Source: Egibacteraceae bacterium (GTDB lineage: Bacteria; Actinomycetota; Nitriliruptoria; Euzebyales; Egibacteraceae). From it: a DNA stretch of 64,000 bases. Positions 35,756 to 44,866 of this stretch are shown here, piece by piece (position 1 is the stretch's first letter; each line of letters begins with the position of its first letter). The notes under the pieces are model-generated. The model saw only the letters and a program-made list of their open reading frames with translations. It did no database searches and was not told the DNA's origin. Position numbers and translations under genes: made by a program. The stretch spans positions 372,001 to 436,000 of the forward strand of contig JAUJNX010000002.1 in assembly GCA_030447925.1 (NCBI GenBank), written 5' to 3'.

Positions 35756-36895
35756 TCAGCGGGGGGTGCGGAGGACCGAGCGGTAGACGTCGAGGACCTG
35801 GCGGCCGACGACGGGCCAGGCGTAGGAGGCGGCGGTGCGGCGGCCCTCCTCGGCCATGGCGCGGCGCAGGGCGGGGTTGGCCAGCAGGGTGCCGATGGCC
35901 TCGGCCAGGGCGAAGGCGTCGGTGGGCGGGACCAGGCGGCCCTCGCGGCCGTCCTTCACCACCGTGCGGTAGCCCGGGATGTCGGAGGCGACCAGCGGCA
36001 GGCCCGCGGCCATGGCCTCCAGCAGCACGATCCCGAAGGACTCCCCGCCGGTCGCGGGGGCCACGAACAGGTCCGCGCTGGCGTGGTAGCGGGGCAGCTC
36101 GACCTGGTCGACCGACCCGACGAACAGCACGTCGGGGCGCAGGGACGGGGGCACCATCTCCTGCGCCCGCGAGCGCTCCGGCCCGTCGCCCACCACGCAC
36201 AGCCGCACGCGGCTGCCGGCGGCGCGCAGGCGCAGGAACGCGCGGATGGCGACGTCCAGGCCCTTGCGCGGCTCCAGGCGGCCGAGGAACAGCAGCAGCG
36301 GGCGGTCGGGGTCGGCGAGCTCCGGCAGCGGCTCGGCGCCGGCGAAGGCGGGCGCGTCGACGCCGTTGGGCACCACCCGGAACGCGCCGAGGGGCAGGCC
36401 GAGGGCCTCGCCCGCGAACTGCTGGGCGGCGGGCGACACCGCGATGCGCGCGTCCAGGCGCCGGGCGACGCGCCGCGCGGCCGGCCCGATCAGCCGGTAT
36501 GCGCGGGTGCTGCGCGACCAGGCGTGGAAGGTCGCCACGACCGGGCGCGGCCCCCAGGCGGCGGCGGCCAGCGACACGATCGGGGCGAACGGCTCGTGGA
36601 CGTGGACGACGTGGGGGTCGAAGGCAGTCAGCGCCGCCACCACCCGGCGCGCGGCCACCGGCGAGAGCGAGACCGGCGCCACCGACCCGTTGTAGGGCAC
36701 CGGGACCGGGCGGCCGACGGCGGTGACCTGCCGGGCCAGCGGGCCGTAGGCGGGCGCGCCGGGCCGGGCCTGGGACGCGGGCGCCAGGACGCGGACCTCG
36801 TGGTCGGGCGCCAGGAACCCGGCATGGTTGGCGACGTGGTTGCGGACGCCGCCGGGGCGCGACCAGTCGTAGGAGCAGACCAGCGCGATCTTCAC
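35756..36895 (-). CDS. Family 4 glycosyltransferase, PimA-like
   Basis: 379-residue GT-B enzyme. VKIALVCSYDWSRPGGVRNH with an early Gly-rich loop, VHVHEPFAPIVSLAAAAWG, FLGRLEPRKGLDVAIRAF and the nucleotide-sugar site PATGGESFGIVLLEAMA are typical of GT4. Synteny with thrS / HIT / CDP-alcohol phosphotransferase / acyltransferase matches the mycobacterial pimA locus, so the likely reaction is mannosyl transfer from GDP-mannose to phosphatidylinositol at the inner membrane face. The GTG start overlaps the acyltransferase stop as GTGA. Confidence 0.88.
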   Translation of the reverse strand: MKIALVCSYDWSRPGGVRNHVANHAGFLAPDHEVRVLAPASQARPGAPAYGPLARQVTAVGRPVPVPYNGSVAPVSLSPVAARRVVAALTAFDPHVVHVHEPFAPIVSLAAAAWGPRPVVATFHAWSRSTRAYRLIGPAARRVARRLDARIAVSPAAQQFAGEALGLPLGAFRVVPNGVDAPAFAGAEPLPELADPDRPLLLFLGRLEPRKGLDVAIRAFLRLRAAGSRVRLCVVGDGPERSRAQEMVPPSLRPDVLFVGSVDQVELPRYHASADLFVAPATGGESFGIVLLEAMAAGLPLVASDIPGYRTVVKDGREGRLVPPTDAFALAEAIGTLLANPALRRAMAEEGRRTAASYAWPVVGRQVLDVYRSVLRTPR

Positions 36896-37953
36896 GGCGC
36901 CAGGTCGGAGAAGGCCGCGTGCCACTGGGCCGGGTCCAGCCGCACCAGGTCCTCCAGCGCGGCGGCGACCCGGCGCGTCGCGGTCGCCGGGTCCACCCCG
37001 GCGACGTCGACCACCGGCAGGACCTGCAGGTGCCAGCGCCGGCCGGGGCGCTGGAGCAGGGTGATGGGGACCAGCGCCGCGCCCGTGCGCTGGGCCAGGA
37101 CCGCGGGCCCGCGCGGGATGCGGGCGGGGGCGCCGAACAGCTCGACGACCTCGCCGTCGCCGCCCAGGTCGCGGTCGGCGAGCAGGCCGACGAGGTGGTT
37201 GGCGGCCAGCACCCGCGCGAGGGCGGCGGTCGACGCGCCCGCGCGCCGCCCGGTGGCCGTGCGCGTGCGGAGGAACGGCACGATCTCCAGGCCGATGCCC
37301 TCGCGCAGCGCGGCGAAGCGGGCGAACAGGCGGCGCGGCCGGAGGACCTCGGCGACGACGGCCAGGTGGTAGCCGTGGGTCTCCGCCCAGCGGGCCGCCA
37401 CGTCCCACGACCCGTGGTGGGCGAGCAGGACCACCACGCCGCGGCCGCGGTCCAGCGCCGCGTCGAGGTGGGCGAACCCGTCGGTGGTCGTGCGCCGGTC
37501 GACGTCGTCGGGGTCCAGGTCGGCGGCGCGGAAGGCCTCGACCCAGTAGCGGGCGTAGGACCGGAAGGCCGGGAGGGACAGGTCGGTGCCGGGGGCCACG
37601 CGCGCGAGGGTGGTGCGCACGCGCTCCCGGGTGGCGGCCAGGCGGGCGTGGCCCACGCGGGCGGCGACATCGGCCAGGCCGAAGGCGACGGGTTCCGGCA
37701 CCCGCCGGGCGACCTCCCAGGCGGCCAGCCACGCGGCCCCGGTCCAGCGCAGCCGCGGGGACTCCGGGCGGGGGTCGGCGGGCAGCCGGTCGGCCACGCC
37801 GGGCCGCCGGTCCACCGGCGCACCCGGCCACCCCGACCCCCGGTAGCGGCCCCGCGCCCACGCGGTGCCCCCGTGCGCGGCCACCGCGGCGGGGGGCGCG
37901 GGCGCGGGGGGGTGGCCCGCGCCGCCGCGGGGAGGTGGGGCCACCGGGGTCAC
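36892..37953 (-). CDS. Phosphatidylinositol mannoside-type acyltransferase
   Basis: 353-residue lysophospholipid acyltransferase-like membrane-associated enzyme. The catalytic HX4D lies in VVLLAHHGSWDVAARWAETH, followed by RDLGGDGEVVELFGAPARIP and ALVPITLLQRPGRRWHLQVL, the layout of LpxL/HtrB and mycobacterial PatA. It would acylate phosphatidylinositol mannosides. The first 60 residues are Pro/Ala/Gly-rich and not part of the domain. The GTG at 37953 overlaps the previous stop as GTGA and its end overlaps the glycosyltransferase start, so three steps of one pathway are coupled. Confidence 0.87.
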   Translation of the reverse strand: MTPVAPPPRGGAGHPPAPAPPAAVAAHGGTAWARGRYRGSGWPGAPVDRRPGVADRLPADPRPESPRLRWTGAAWLAAWEVARRVPEPVAFGLADVAARVGHARLAATRERVRTTLARVAPGTDLSLPAFRSYARYWVEAFRAADLDPDDVDRRTTTDGFAHLDAALDRGRGVVVLLAHHGSWDVAARWAETHGYHLAVVAEVLRPRRLFARFAALREGIGLEIVPFLRTRTATGRRAGASTAALARVLAANHLVGLLADRDLGGDGEVVELFGAPARIPRGPAVLAQRTGAALVPITLLQRPGRRWHLQVLPVVDVAGVDPATATRRVAAALEDLVRLDPAQWHAAFSDLAP

Positions 37954-38528
37954 GTCACGCCGGCCTGGCGCAGGACCGCGTGGAAGCGCTGCCCCACGGT
38001 GATGACCGAGCCGACCGCCAGCACCAGCAGCGCGACGCCCAGCTGGCCCAGGATCATGCCGGCGAGGACGATCACGAGGCGCTCCGGGCGCTCGATGACG
38101 CCCACGGTGGCGTGCCAGCCCAGCGACTCCGCCTTCGCGCGGACGTAGCTGGTGAGCTGCGCCCCGGCCAGCGCGACGACCGCCGCGGCGAACAGCAGCG
38201 GATCGTCGCGCACCAGCCAGGCCGCCGCGCCCAGGATCGCGGCGTCGCTGACGCGGTCCGCGACGCTGTCGTAGAAGGACCCGACCGGTGAGGGCGCGCC
38301 GCGCAGGCGGGCGACGGTCCCGTCCAGCGCGTCCAGCAGCGACGCGATCCCCAGCAGCCACCCCCCCGCGACCGGCTCGCCCCCGACGACGACGGCGACG
38401 CCGACGAGCGTGCCGACCAGCCCCGCCGCCGTGAGCATGTTGGCCGTGACCCCGACCCGGACGAGGCTGCGCCCCACGGGCACGGCGACCCGGTCGGTCG
38501 CATGTCGTGCGTGTGCGTTGATGGTCAT
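37950..38528 (-). CDS. CDP-alcohol phosphatidyltransferase (phosphatidylinositol-phosphate synthase type)
   Basis: 192-residue membrane enzyme with about six helices. The family signature D-G-x2-A-R-x8-G-x3-D-x3-D is present as DGTVARLRGAPSPVGSFYDS plus VADRVSD. In the syntenic mycobacterial locus the enzyme makes phosphatidylinositol phosphate from CDP-diacylglycerol and inositol phosphate, which PimA-type enzymes then use after dephosphorylation. The ATG at 38528 is two bases after the HIT gene stop. Substrate assignment rests on context. Confidence 0.88.
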   Translation of the reverse strand: MTINAHARHATDRVAVPVGRSLVRVGVTANMLTAAGLVGTLVGVAVVVGGEPVAGGWLLGIASLLDALDGTVARLRGAPSPVGSFYDSVADRVSDAAILGAAAWLVRDDPLLFAAAVVALAGAQLTSYVRAKAESLGWHATVGVIERPERLVIVLAGMILGQLGVALLVLAVGSVITVGQRFHAVLRQAGVT

Positions 38529-38530
38529 GC

Positions 38531-39046
38531 TCACCCCGCCGCGGCGAACGCGGGCGCCAGCCGGTCCCAGGTCTCCTCCAGCAGCTGGGGGAGGACCTTG
38601 GTGGAACCGATCACCGGCATGAAGTTGGTGTCGCCGCCCCAGCGCGGGACGACGTGCTGGTGGACGTGGTCGGCGATGCCCGCGCCCGCGACCGCGCCGA
38701 CGTTCAGCCCGATGTTGAACGCGTGCGGCTGCGAGGCCGCGCGCAGCGCCCGGATGCCCCGCTGGCACAGGTCGGCGAGCTCGTGCGCCTCGTCGGGCGT
38801 CAGCTCGTCGAACCCGGCCACGTGCCGGTACGGCACGGCCATCAGGTGCCCCGGGTTGTAGGGGTAGGCGTTGAGGATCGCGTACGCCTGGTCGCCCCGG
38901 TGCACGATCAGCGAGTCCCGGTCGTGCTCCGGCCCGCGCGCCGGGAGGCGGCAGAACGGGCAGCCGGGCTCCGGTTCGGACGTGCCCTGGACGTAGGCCG
39001 ACCGCCAGGGCGTCCAGAGCCGCTGCAGCTCGTCGGGGGCCGTCAC
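38531..39046 (-). CDS. HIT-family nucleotide hydrolase
   Basis: 171-residue histidine-triad protein, related to Ap4A phosphorylase/hydrolases. The triad is HVHQHVVPRWGGDTNFMPV, and the N-terminal CPFC zinc motif and ILNAYPYNPGHLMAVPYRHV are family-typical. It would cleave or phosphorolyse adenylylated nucleotides in the cytoplasm. The GTG at 39046 overlaps the thrS stop as GTGA. An open frame continues upstream inside thrS but is spurious. Confidence 0.93.
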   Translation of the reverse strand: MTAPDELQRLWTPWRSAYVQGTSEPEPGCPFCRLPARGPEHDRDSLIVHRGDQAYAILNAYPYNPGHLMAVPYRHVAGFDELTPDEAHELADLCQRGIRALRAASQPHAFNIGLNVGAVAGAGIADHVHQHVVPRWGGDTNFMPVIGSTKVLPQLLEETWDRLAPAFAAAG

Positions 39047-41049
39047 CCGGGCGCCCCCCTCCTGGCGACCTCGGCCGCCAGCTCCGCGGCGACGTCCTCG
39101 ACCGCCACGTCCTTGCGCTGGGGCCCGGTGCGCGGGCGCACCGACACCGTCCGCGCCGCCGCCTCGGTGTCCCCGACCACCAGCTGGTAGGGCACCTTGC
39201 CCAGCTGGTGCTTGCGGATCTTCGCGCCCATGGTGTCGTCGGAGTCGTCCACGGTGGCGCGCAGGCCGCGGGCGGCCAGGGCGGCGGCGACCTCGCGCCC
39301 GTAGGCGACGTGGCGGTCGGCGATGGGCACGACCACCGCCTGGACGGGGGCCAGCCAGGTCGGGAAGGCCCCGGCGTAGTGCTCCAGCAGGATCGCGAAG
39401 AACCGGTCCAGCGACCCGTAGAGCGCGCGGTGAACCATGTAGGGGCGGTGCCCGGCGCCGTCGGGTCCCGCGTAGGTGAGGTCGAAGCGGTCCGGGTGGT
39501 TGAAGTCGACCTGCACGGTCGACAGCTGCCACAGACGCCCGATGGCGTCGTAGACGGAAACGTCGATCTTGGGCCCGTAGAACGCGCCCTCCCCCGGGTC
39601 GACGACGTGGTCGAGGCCGGCCCGGTCCAGCGCCTGCGCCAGCGCGCCCTCCGCGTGGGCCCAGCCCTCGTCCGGGCCCACCGACTTGTCCGGCCGGGTG
39701 GACAGGGCCACGCGCGCCGGGCTGAAGCCGAAGTCGCGCAGCACGTCCACCGCGAAGCGCAGTGCCGCCTCCACCTCCTCGACCAGCTGATCGGGGGTGC
39801 AGAAGATGTGGCTGTCGTCCTGGGTGAACCCGCGCGCGCGCAGCAGGCCGTGGATGGTGCCGCTGCGCTCGTACCGGTAGACGGTGCCCAGCTCGAACAG
39901 GCGCAGCGGCAGCTCCCGGTAGGACCTGGTGCGCGAGCCGAAGATCAGCACGTGCATGGGGCAGTTCATCGGCTTGGGGTAGTAGTCGGTGCCCTCGTCC
40001 AGCTCCATCGGCGGGTACATGCCGTGGGCGTAGAACCCCAGGTGGCCGGAGGTCTGGAACAGCTGCGCCTGGCTCAGGTGCGGGGTGTAGACGGGGACGT
40101 AGCCCCGGCGCAGGTGCTCCGCGCGGGCGTAGTCCTCCATCTCCTTGCGCACGATCCCGCCGTTGGGGTGCCAGACGGCCAGGCCGGGGCCCAGCTCCTC
40201 CGGGAACGACACCAGGTCCAGCTCCCGCCCCAGCTTGCGGTGGTCGCGCTGGCGGGCCTGCTCCAGCCGCTCCTCGTACGCGGCCAGCGCCTTGCGCGAC
40301 TCCCACGCGGTGCCGTAGACGCGCTGGAGCATCCGGTTGCGCTCGTCCCCGCGCCAGTACGCCCCGCCGCTGCGCTGGAGGGCGAAGGCGGGGATCCACT
40401 TGGTGGTGGGCACGTGCGGGCCGCGGCACAGGTCGACCCACAGCGAGCCGTCGGGGCGCACGTTCTCGTACACCGTGATGGTCTCGCCGGGGCGGGGCGC
40501 CGTCGGGTCGTCGCCCGCCGCGGCGTCCGGCTGCGCCACGCCGTCGATGATCTCCAGCTTGTAGGGCTGGTCGGCGAACAGCGCGCGGGCCTCGTCGGGG
40601 CTGACCTCGCGGCGCCGGAAGGCCTGGTCCTCGCGCACGATCTCGGCCATGCGCGCGGTCAGGCGCTCGAGGTCGTCGGGGGTGAAGGGCCGCTCGACGT
40701 CGAAGTCGTAGTAGAAGCCGTCGGTGATCGGAGGGCCGATGGCGAACTTGGCGCCGGGGAACAGGTCGGTGACCGCCTGGGCCAGGACGTGCGCGGTCGA
40801 GTGGCGCAGGACCGCGCGGCCCTCCTCGGTGTCGACCAGGACCGGCTCGACGGTCGCGCCGTCGGGCACCGGGGCGGACAGGTCCACCAGCACCCCGTCG
40901 ACCCGGGCGACCGGGACCATGCCGCGCGCGGGCAGCCCCGCGGCGCGCAGGGCGTCCAGCGCCGCGCGGACCGTCGCCGACGTCCCCCCCGGGGTGGCCA
41001 CGACGGCGCTGACCCCGAGCGGTGACTTGACGACGATCTGGTCGGGCAC
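39043..41049 (-). CDS. thrS: Threonyl-tRNA synthetase
   Basis: 668-residue class II synthetase. An N-terminal TGS domain, the HxxxH editing domain (LRHSTAHVLAQAVTDLFPGA and the downstream CRGPHVPTT) and catalytic motifs (MNCPMHVLIFGSRTRSYREL with zinc Cys, LRARGFTQDDSHIFCTPDQL, and the anticodon domain VVVPIADRHVAYGREVAAAL) are intact. It charges tRNA-Thr and edits Ser-tRNA-Thr. No T-box leader is seen in the short 5' region. Confidence 0.97.
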   Translation of the reverse strand: MPDQIVVKSPLGVSAVVATPGGTSATVRAALDALRAAGLPARGMVPVARVDGVLVDLSAPVPDGATVEPVLVDTEEGRAVLRHSTAHVLAQAVTDLFPGAKFAIGPPITDGFYYDFDVERPFTPDDLERLTARMAEIVREDQAFRRREVSPDEARALFADQPYKLEIIDGVAQPDAAAGDDPTAPRPGETITVYENVRPDGSLWVDLCRGPHVPTTKWIPAFALQRSGGAYWRGDERNRMLQRVYGTAWESRKALAAYEERLEQARQRDHRKLGRELDLVSFPEELGPGLAVWHPNGGIVRKEMEDYARAEHLRRGYVPVYTPHLSQAQLFQTSGHLGFYAHGMYPPMELDEGTDYYPKPMNCPMHVLIFGSRTRSYRELPLRLFELGTVYRYERSGTIHGLLRARGFTQDDSHIFCTPDQLVEEVEAALRFAVDVLRDFGFSPARVALSTRPDKSVGPDEGWAHAEGALAQALDRAGLDHVVDPGEGAFYGPKIDVSVYDAIGRLWQLSTVQVDFNHPDRFDLTYAGPDGAGHRPYMVHRALYGSLDRFFAILLEHYAGAFPTWLAPVQAVVVPIADRHVAYGREVAAALAARGLRATVDDSDDTMGAKIRKHQLGKVPYQLVVGDTEAAARTVSVRPRTGPQRKDVAVEDVAAELAAEVARRGAPG

Positions 41050-41095
41050 AGGATGCTCCAGTTCTCGCGGCGATCGCGGGAGGATACGCCGGGGG

Positions 41096-41317
41096 TCAGG
41101 AATCGAGGTCCTCGAGCTCCGCCAGGAGGGCGCGCGCCCGCTCCAGCTGGGGCTCGGCGACCAGGACCCGCGTCGCGAACGACCCGACGTCCAGGGCGTA
41201 GACCGCCGCGAGCCCCGGCCGGTCGAGCCGCACGTCCAGCCCCTCGGCCGCCAGCGCGCCGGCCAGCAGCCGTGCCTGCACGTGCGGCCGCGCGGTGAGG
41301 GGCCGGTAGACGGTCAC
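41096..41317 (-). CDS. Small DUF2007-like protein
   Basis: 73 residues from a GTG start (VTVYRPLTARPHVQARLLAG). The pattern of a short beta-strand start, an ALAAEGLDVRLD helix-strand unit and RVLVAEPQLERARALLAELE is that of DUF2007 'putative signal-transducing' proteins, about the same length. The frame is open to 41371, but the first 18 residues look random. It is divergent from the thiolase gene and precedes thrS by 46 bases. Function unknown. Confidence 0.65.
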   Translation of the reverse strand: MTVYRPLTARPHVQARLLAGALAAEGLDVRLDRPGLAAVYALDVGSFATRVLVAEPQLERARALLAELEDLDS

Positions 41318-41385
41318 CCCCACAGCGTAGGCCGCGCCCGTCCCATACTTGGTGGTCCATCCGCTGAGCACGCCAGGAGCCCCCC

Positions 41386-42594
41386 ATGGCCGAAGCCGTC
41401 CTCGTCGCCACCGCCCGCTCCCCCATCGGCCGCGCCTTCAAGGGGTCCCTGGTCGACGTCCGCCCCGACGACCTGGCCGCCGAGATCATCAAGGCCGCCC
41501 TCGCCAAGGTCCCCGAGCTCGACCCCGGCGAGGTCGAGGACGTGCTGCTGGGCTGCGGTCTCCCCGGCGGCGAGCAGGGCTTCAACATGGGCCGGGTGGT
41601 GGCCGTGCTCGCGGGCCTGCCCGGGGTGCCCGGGACCACGATCACGCGCTACTGCTCCTCGTCGCTGCAGACCATCCGCATGGCGGCGCACGCCATCCGG
41701 GCCGGCGAGGGCGACGTCTTCGTCGCCGCGGGGGTCGAGACCGTGTCGCGGTTCACCCGTGGCAACAGCGACACCTGGCCCGACACCATGAACCCGCGCT
41801 TCGCCGAGGCGGGGGCGCGGACCGCGAAGCGGGCCGAGGGCGGGGCGCCGGAGTGGACGCCGTCGCCGCTGCCGGACATCTACATCGCCATGGGCGAGAC
41901 GGCGGAGAACGTCGCCGACCTGGAGGGCGTGACGCGCCAGGAGATGGACGAGTTCGCCACGCTGTCCCAGACCCGCGCCGTGGAGTCGCAGAAGAACGGG
42001 TTCTTCGACCGCGAGATCACCCCGGTGACCCTGCCGAGCGGGGACACCGTGAGCCGTGACGACGGCCCGCGGCCGGGGACGACGGTCGAGGTGCTGGCCG
42101 GGCTGAAGCCGGTGTTCCGGCCCGACGGGCGCGTGACCGCCGGCAACGCCTGCCCCCTGAACGACGGCGCCGCGGCGGTCGTGGTCATGAGCGACCGGCG
42201 CGCGGCGGAGCTGGGGATCACGCCGCTCGCGCGCGTGGTGTCCACGGGCCTGACGGCGCTGGACCCCGAGATCATGGGCCTGGGGCCGATCGCCGCCAGC
42301 CGCCAGGCCCTGCGCCGGGCGGGCATGACCATCGACGACGTCGACCTGGTCGAGATCAACGAGGCCTTCGCCGCCCAGGTGATCCCGTCCGCCCGGGCCC
42401 TGGGCATCGACTGGGACAAGCTGAACGTGAACGGCGGGTCGATCGCGGTCGGCCACCCCTTCGGCATGACCGGCGCGCGGATCATGACCACGCTGCTGAA
42501 CGGGCTCCAGACCTCCGGCGGGACCATCGGGCTGGAGACCATGTGCGTCGGCGGCGGCCAGGGCATGGCGATGATCGTGGAGCGGCTCAGCTAG
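41386..42594 (+). CDS. Acetyl-CoA C-acyltransferase (thiolase)
   Basis: 402-residue thiolase that cleaves or forms beta-ketoacyl-CoA. The nucleophile Cys is in TITRYCSSSLQTIRMAAHAI (near 90), the catalytic His in GGSIAVGHPFGMTGARIM (near 355), and the second Cys in ETMCVGGGQGMAMIVE (near 388). The length and ending are normal. AGGAG precedes the ATG. No other fatty-acid gene is adjacent, so degradation versus acetoacetyl-CoA synthesis is open. Confidence 0.95.
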   Translation: MAEAVLVATARSPIGRAFKGSLVDVRPDDLAAEIIKAALAKVPELDPGEVEDVLLGCGLPGGEQGFNMGRVVAVLAGLPGVPGTTITRYCSSSLQTIRMAAHAIRAGEGDVFVAAGVETVSRFTRGNSDTWPDTMNPRFAEAGARTAKRAEGGAPEWTPSPLPDIYIAMGETAENVADLEGVTRQEMDEFATLSQTRAVESQKNGFFDREITPVTLPSGDTVSRDDGPRPGTTVEVLAGLKPVFRPDGRVTAGNACPLNDGAAAVVVMSDRRAAELGITPLARVVSTGLTALDPEIMGLGPIAASRQALRRAGMTIDDVDLVEINEAFAAQVIPSARALGIDWDKLNVNGGSIAVGHPFGMTGARIMTTLLNGLQTSGGTIGLETMCVGGGQGMAMIVERLS

Positions 42595-42603
42595 GAGGAA
42601 CTA

Positions 42604-42636
42604 CACTCTCCGTAGATGTCCTATCGACGGAGAGTG
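42604..42636. promoter_or_regulatory. Inverted repeat enclosing the first sensor-kinase start codon
   Basis: Perfect 10-bp arms CACTCTCCGT (42604-42613) and ACGGAGAGTG (42627-42636) with a 13-base loop holding ATG 42616. It begins ten bases after the thiolase stop, so it may be a terminator, an operator or a hairpin hiding the start codon. Confidence 0.5.
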
Positions 42637-44197
42637 CCGCAGGATCCCGGGTACCGGGGCGTGGACCGGCGCGACGAGCTGGGCAGCGCACCGGTGCCGG
42701 CCGGCGTGGCGCTGCTGGCCGGCGCCGCGCTGGCCGCGGTCGTGGCGTCCGCGCTGGTGGTGGGCCGCGCGCTGGACCCCGCGGTGGCGGCCCGGGCGGG
42801 CGCCCTGCTGACCGCCGTGGCGGCGGGGGGCGCCTTCACCACCGCCGGGCTGGCCCTGGCCCGCTGGACGTCGTCGGGCGAGGCGCCCTCCCTGTGGATC
42901 GGCGCGGGCCTGCTGGCCGCCGGGGTGGCCCTGGCCGGCGTCGTGGCCCTCGCGGACGCGGGTCTGGCGGGCGCCGGCGGTGCGGCCGGCGCCGGCGGTG
43001 CGGCGGGCGCCGGGGATGCGGCGGGGGCGGGGGTCTGGCGGTGGCGGTGGCCGTGGCGGCGGGGCTCGCCGTCGGGGCGGGCTGGTGGCGGCGCTGGCGC
43101 CGGCCGTGGACACGCGCCTGCGGGTGCTGCCGATCGTCGCCGCAGTGGTGGCGGCCCCGCTCGCCGCCGGCGCGCTGGCCGGCCGAGGGGGCCGGTCCGG
43201 GCGGGATGGGCCCCGCGCTCCTGCTCGCGGCCGGCGCGGCGGGGGTGGCCGCGCTGCTGCTGCCGCGCCGTCGTGGACGGCCACCCGCTGGCGGCCGGGG
43301 CCGGGGTCCTGGCGGCGGCGTCGGCGGCGGCCGCCCTGGCCGGTCCCGCCGCGGGGCCCGGCGGCGCCGCGCTGGTGACCGGGGTGGCGCACGTCGCGGG
43401 GCTCGGTGCGGTCGCCGCCGGCGCCGCCCGCCAGCTCCAGCTGGGCTACCGGACCCAGCGCACGCACCTGTTCCGCGCCCGCACGTCGCTGCGATCCGCC
43501 CAGGACCGCCTCCGCGCGCAGGAGGAGCGCGACGAGGAGCGCGCCCACGAGGCCCGCTCCGCGCTCGCCGCGATCGACGCGCCACCCGGACCCTGGAGCG
43601 CTACCACGACCGCCTCCCGCCCGGCACCCGCGGCCAGCTCGCGGCCGCGGTGCAGGGCGAGATCCAGCGCCTCCAGCGCCTCATCGCCGTGACCGACGAC
43701 GAGGTGGTGCGCGTGGACCTGACCGAGCTGCTCGACCCGCTCGTGGCCGCCGAGCGCGCCCGCGGCACCGTCGTGCACCGCGAGGTCCCGGCCGGGCTCG
43801 TCGCCGCCGCCCGCGCGGGGCCACCGCCGACGCCCTGCGCGCGCTGCTGGACAACGCCCGCGTCCACGCGCGCGGGTCGGAGGTCACCCTGCGCGCCGAG
43901 GCGGCCGGCCACCGCGTCCTGCTGCGCGTCGAGGACCGGGGCCCCGGCGTGCCCGCGGAGCAGCGGCGCACCGTGTTCCGCCGCGGGGCGCGCGGCCAGG
44001 ACGCCGGCGCGGCCGGGCGCGGCCTGGGCCTCACGATCGCCGAGGAGCTCGCCCGCGGGCAGGGCGGGCAGCTGTGGGTGGAGGAGCGCCCCGGCGGCGG
44101 CGCCTCCTTCGTGCTGTCGCTGCCCGCGTGGTCCTGGGACACCGCGGCGGGGGTGGAGGCGGCGCGCCACGAGGCCGCGGGGCGGACGGTGTCGTGA
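42616..44197 (+). pseudogene. Sensor histidine kinase 1 (multiple frameshifts)
   Basis: The N-terminal part has hydrophobic segments (PAGVALLAGAALAAVVASAL and later ones). The phosphoacceptor region is HEARSALAAID (HisKA-like), followed by LLDPLVAAERARGTVVHREV, and the ATPase domain has LLDNARVHARG (N box), VEDRGPGVP (G1) and GRGLGLTIAEEL (G2). These pieces lie in three frames with changes near 43030, 43090, 43190, 43265, 43580 and 43820. About 520 residues are expected if repaired. A paralogue at 48860 is intact, so this copy may be decaying or mis-sequenced in G/C runs. The start is ATG 42616 or GTG 42661. It overlaps the response regulator by GTGA. Confidence 0.75.
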
Positions 44198-44844
44198 CCG
44201 ACGTGCTGGTCATCGACGACCATGCGCTGCTGGCCCAGAGCCTGGCGTGGTCGCTGCGCGGCGAGGGCTTCGACGTCACCGTCGTCCCGCCGACCAGCAC
44301 CGACGAGGTGCTGGCGGCCGCGCGGACGGCGGACCCGGCGGTCGTCCTGCTCGACCTGGAGCTCGGCGAGCCGGTCGGCAGCGGGCTGCCGCTCGTCGCC
44401 CCGCTGCGCGCCGGGGGGGCGCTCGTGGTCGTGGTCACCGGCGTGACCGACCGCGTACGCCTGGCCGAGTGCCTGGAGGCCGGGGCCGCAGGGCTGCTGG
44501 ACAAGTCGACGTCGTTCGACCACCTGGTCGAGTCGGTGCGCGAGGTGGCCGAGCTCGGCACCCTGCTGACCCCGTCGCGGCGCCAGGACCTGCTCGCCGA
44601 GCTGCGCCGCCAGCGCGCCAACCGCATCCGGCGCCTGGAGCCCTTCCGCCGGCTGACCCCCCGCGAGCAGGAGGTCCTCAAGGCCCTCCTCCAGGGCCAG
44701 CAGGCCGAGGCCATCGCCACCACGTCCTACGTGAGCCTGGCCACGGTGCGCAGCCAGATCCGGTCGGTCCTGACCAAGCTGAACGTCAACTCGCAGCTGG
44801 CCGCGGTGGCCATGGCCCGGCGCGAGGGCTGGCCCGAGGTCTGA
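44194..44844 (+). CDS. LuxR-family response regulator 1
   Basis: 216 residues. A receiver domain (VLVIDDHALLAQSLAWSLRG with acidic pocket, VVLLDLELG phospho-acceptor Asp, LLDKS with Lys) is followed by a LuxR-type helix-turn-helix (RLTPREQEVLKALLQGQQAE and SYVSLATVRSQIRSVLTKLN). It would be phosphorylated by the overlapping kinase. It is about 45% similar by eye to the regulator at 49936. Target genes are probably the adjacent ABC exporter, by position only. Confidence 0.9.
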   Translation: MTDVLVIDDHALLAQSLAWSLRGEGFDVTVVPPTSTDEVLAAARTADPAVVLLDLELGEPVGSGLPLVAPLRAGGALVVVVTGVTDRVRLAECLEAGAAGLLDKSTSFDHLVESVREVAELGTLLTPSRRQDLLAELRRQRANRIRRLEPFRRLTPREQEVLKALLQGQQAEAIATTSYVSLATVRSQIRSVLTKLNVNSQLAAVAMARREGWPEV

Positions 44845-44866
44845 CCCGGGCCGGTGGCGCCGTGCG

